From: Streptomyces paradoxus
Lineage (GTDB): Bacteria; Actinomycetota; Actinomycetes; Streptomycetales; Streptomycetaceae
NCBI RefSeq assembly: GCF_014202475.1
Contig: NZ_JACHGV010000001.1
Coordinates: forward strand, 676,186-740,185
Direction: 5' to 3'
DNA: 64,000 nt
Positions within the stretch are counted from its first letter, which is position 1, and each line of letters begins with the position of its first letter. Shown here one piece after another: positions 62,569 to 64,000 of the stretch. A program made the position numbers and the translations under genes. The notes under the pieces are model-generated. The model ran no database searches. It had not been told where the DNA came from and saw only the letters and a program-made list of their open reading frames with translations.

Positions 62569-64000
62569 TGCTGTTGCGCGTCGTGCGCGAGGAGTGCGAT
62601 GTGCACCGAGGCGGCCTGCTCGAAGTCGTCGAGGTCCACCCCGAGGCGGACCTGTATCGCCTCCAGGCGGCGGTAGAGGGCCGGCCGGGAGACGTGGTGG
62701 AGCTGGGCGGTGCGGGACTTGTTGCGGCCGGTGGCCAGGTAGGTGCGCAGCACCGACAGCAGGTCCTCGTCGGTCTCGCGGAGCAGCCCGTCCAGCTCGC
62801 GTTCCGCGAAGGACTGCACATGCGGGTCGTCGCGCAGCAGCCGGATCAGGCCCCGCAGGTGGACGTCCTTCAGGCGCACGACCGGTGGGAGGTCGAGGGC
62901 GGCGGAGGAGTCGGCCACGGCGTCCGCTACGTGCTGGGCCTCGCGCAGTCCGGTGGGTACGTCGTCCCAGGCGGAGCGGGCTTCGGCCGCTGCGACGACG
63001 GTGTGGTCCGGGCCGGTCTCGGTCCGCAGCCGGGTCGCGAAGTGCGCGGCGAGGGCGCCCGCGTCCTGGTCCCGGGGAAGGCTGAGCAGCACGGCGGTCG
63101 CCCCGTCGGCCAGTTCGGCCACCAGCCCGGGCAGCCCCAGCAGCCGCAGGAGCCGTTCGAGCCGGGCGGGGTCGCCGTCGCGGACGACCAGCGGCACGAA
63201 GGTGCGCCGGTTGACCGGCAGCCCGGCCGCGCGGGCCCGGGGCAGCAGTTGCCGTGCCGGTACGACGCCGCTGACCAGGTCGGTCAGCAGGCTCTGCGCG
63301 GACTGCTCCTCCCAGGAGCACGCGGCGCCCCCGGCGAGCATGCGGTGCAGGACGAGGGCTTCGGCGGCGCGGTCGGCCAGCAGCCGACCGGTGGCGGTGT
63401 CGCCGCGGTAGCCGCACAGCACGATCCGGCCCCAGCGCTCCCCGCGCCCGCCCAGTTCGGCCCGGATCCAGCCGTCGCCCTCGACGCCGCCGGCCTGCCG
63501 GGCGATGCGCTCCCAGTCGCGCAGCACGTCGTCCACCGCGGGCCGCTCCCCCGCCGTGCCGAGGACGCGGTGGGCGAGGTTGGTGACGACGACCGGGCAG
63601 GCGCTGTGCCGGGCGACCTCGTCGAGCAGGCGTTGCAGCGGGGCGCCGGCGGTGATGAGGGCGGTGAGTTCGGTGCGAACGGCCTCGGAGAGGCTGACGG
63701 CGGCGAACTTGCGGCGCACCAGCCGCGACTGGACCTCCTCGGTCAGTTCGGCGAAGGGGAAGGGCCGGTGCAGGACGACCATCGGCAGTCCGCACCGCTC
63801 GGCCGCCCGGCGCATCACGTCCGGCGCCGCGGGGAAGGCGCGGCCGAGCCCGAGGACGACGGCGGCGGCCTCCGCGCGGTGCAGCGACCGGACGTACTCG
63901 GCCTGCTTGTCCTCGTCGCCGGCGAGCAGCACACCGGTGGTGAGGACCATCTCGCCGCCGCTGAGCATCACGCCGACGTCGGCGGCCTCGGCGACGTGCA
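62565..64000 (-). CDS. PucR family transcriptional regulator (N-terminus beyond the window)
   Basis: At least 478 residues. The visible start HVAEAADVGVMLSGGEMVLTTG is the purine-catabolism-regulator (PucR) N-terminal domain, still in frame at the window edge, so the true start lies outside. A GGDEF-like central region and a C-terminal PucR helix-turn-helix follow (RTYLATGRNKSRTAQLHHV, PALYRRLEAIQVRLG). Family members activate purine, hydantoin or pyrimidine catabolism. It lies directly upstream of and on the same strand as the nitrilase-hydantoinase-LLM-permease genes. Confidence 0.92.
   Translation of the reverse strand, partial: HVAEAADVGVMLSGGEMVLTTGVLLAGDEDKQAEYVRSLHRAEAAAVVLGLGRAFPAAPDVMRRAAERCGLPMVVLHRPFPFAELTEEVQSRLVRRKFAAVSLSEAVRTELTALITAGAPLQRLLDEVARHSACPVVVTNLAHRVLGTAGERPAVDDVLRDWERIARQAGGVEGDGWIRAELGGRGERWGRIVLCGYRGDTATGRLLADRAAEALVLHRMLAGGAACSWEEQSAQSLLTDLVSGVVPARQLLPRARAAGLPVNRRTFVPLVVRDGDPARLERLLRLLGLPGLVAELADGATAVLLSLPRDQDAGALAAHFATRLRTETGPDHTVVAAAEARSAWDDVPTGLREAQHVADAVADSSAALDLPPVVRLKDVHLRGLIRLLRDDPHVQSFAERELDGLLRETDEDLLSVLRTYLATGRNKSRTAQLHHVSRPALYRRLEAIQVRLGVDLDDFEQAASVHIALLAHDAQQQ

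Overview
The window is very GC-rich, densely coded and strongly biased to G/C at third codon positions, which produces many long antisense shadow reading frames. Gene content and order (ethylmalonyl-CoA operon, SpoIIE-type phosphatases, F420-type oxidoreductase, large LuxR regulator, Tat-exported glycosidase) point to a Streptomyces chromosome. I see no rRNA, tRNA, CRISPR array, insertion sequence or biosynthetic gene cluster.

Layout. 1-12 kb: peptidases (M20, M55), an exported SGNH/CE2-like esterase, a methyltransferase, a PAS/GAF/SpoIIE/ATPase switch protein, an MFS exporter fused to three beta-sandwich repeats, an SRPBCC protein, a radical-SAM protein with a LexA-type box, and a secreted S33 peptidase. 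12-13.6 kb: RidA, a GNAT acetyltransferase and a HEAT-repeat protein. 13.9-24.9 kb: the ethylmalonyl-CoA pathway block (tandem hydroxyacyl-CoA dehydrogenase, TetR, ccr, meaA, C-C lyase, MaoC hydratase, acyl-CoA dehydrogenase), then psd-pssA for phosphatidylethanolamine, closed by a terminator. The enzymes together turn acetoacetyl-/crotonyl-CoA into ethylmalonyl-, methylsuccinyl-, mesaconyl- and beta-methylmalyl-CoA and finally glyoxylate plus propionyl-CoA.

24.9-31.9 kb: glycerate kinase, an ADP-ribosylglycohydrolase/Nudix/sirtuin run, a VOC protein, an alkylation-repair pair (Ada-AlkA hybrid and Ogt), and an ArsR metal sensor. 31.9-39 kb: a 1298-aa Tat-exported beta-galactosidase with an inserted LamG domain, an alpha/beta hydrolase with an Asp nucleophile, and a second SpoIIE-type phosphatase.

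39-51.5 kb: a compact membrane/stress island (DUF7144, SHOCT, YihY, HdeD, K+ channel, DUF2252, a 65-aa protein, two membrane proteins, a MalT-like LuxR regulator, a class II amidotransferase). Five intergenic copies of one dyad, consensus TCACCCG-N3-CGGGTGA, sit before its transcription units, which suggests a single undescribed regulon. This is the most notable observation.

51.5-64 kb: a macro-domain protein translationally coupled to an FAD oxidoreductase, an inositol-monophosphatase-family phosphatase, a gamma-glutamyltransferase-like protein, a secreted DUF3558-like protein, and a pyrimidine/hydantoin catabolic cluster (PucR, nitrilase-type amidohydrolase, dihydropyrimidinase, LLM oxidoreductase, NCS1 permease) with four phased repeats before it. 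Motif, start and promoter assignments come from reading the sequence; family assignments are from memory and no database search was run.
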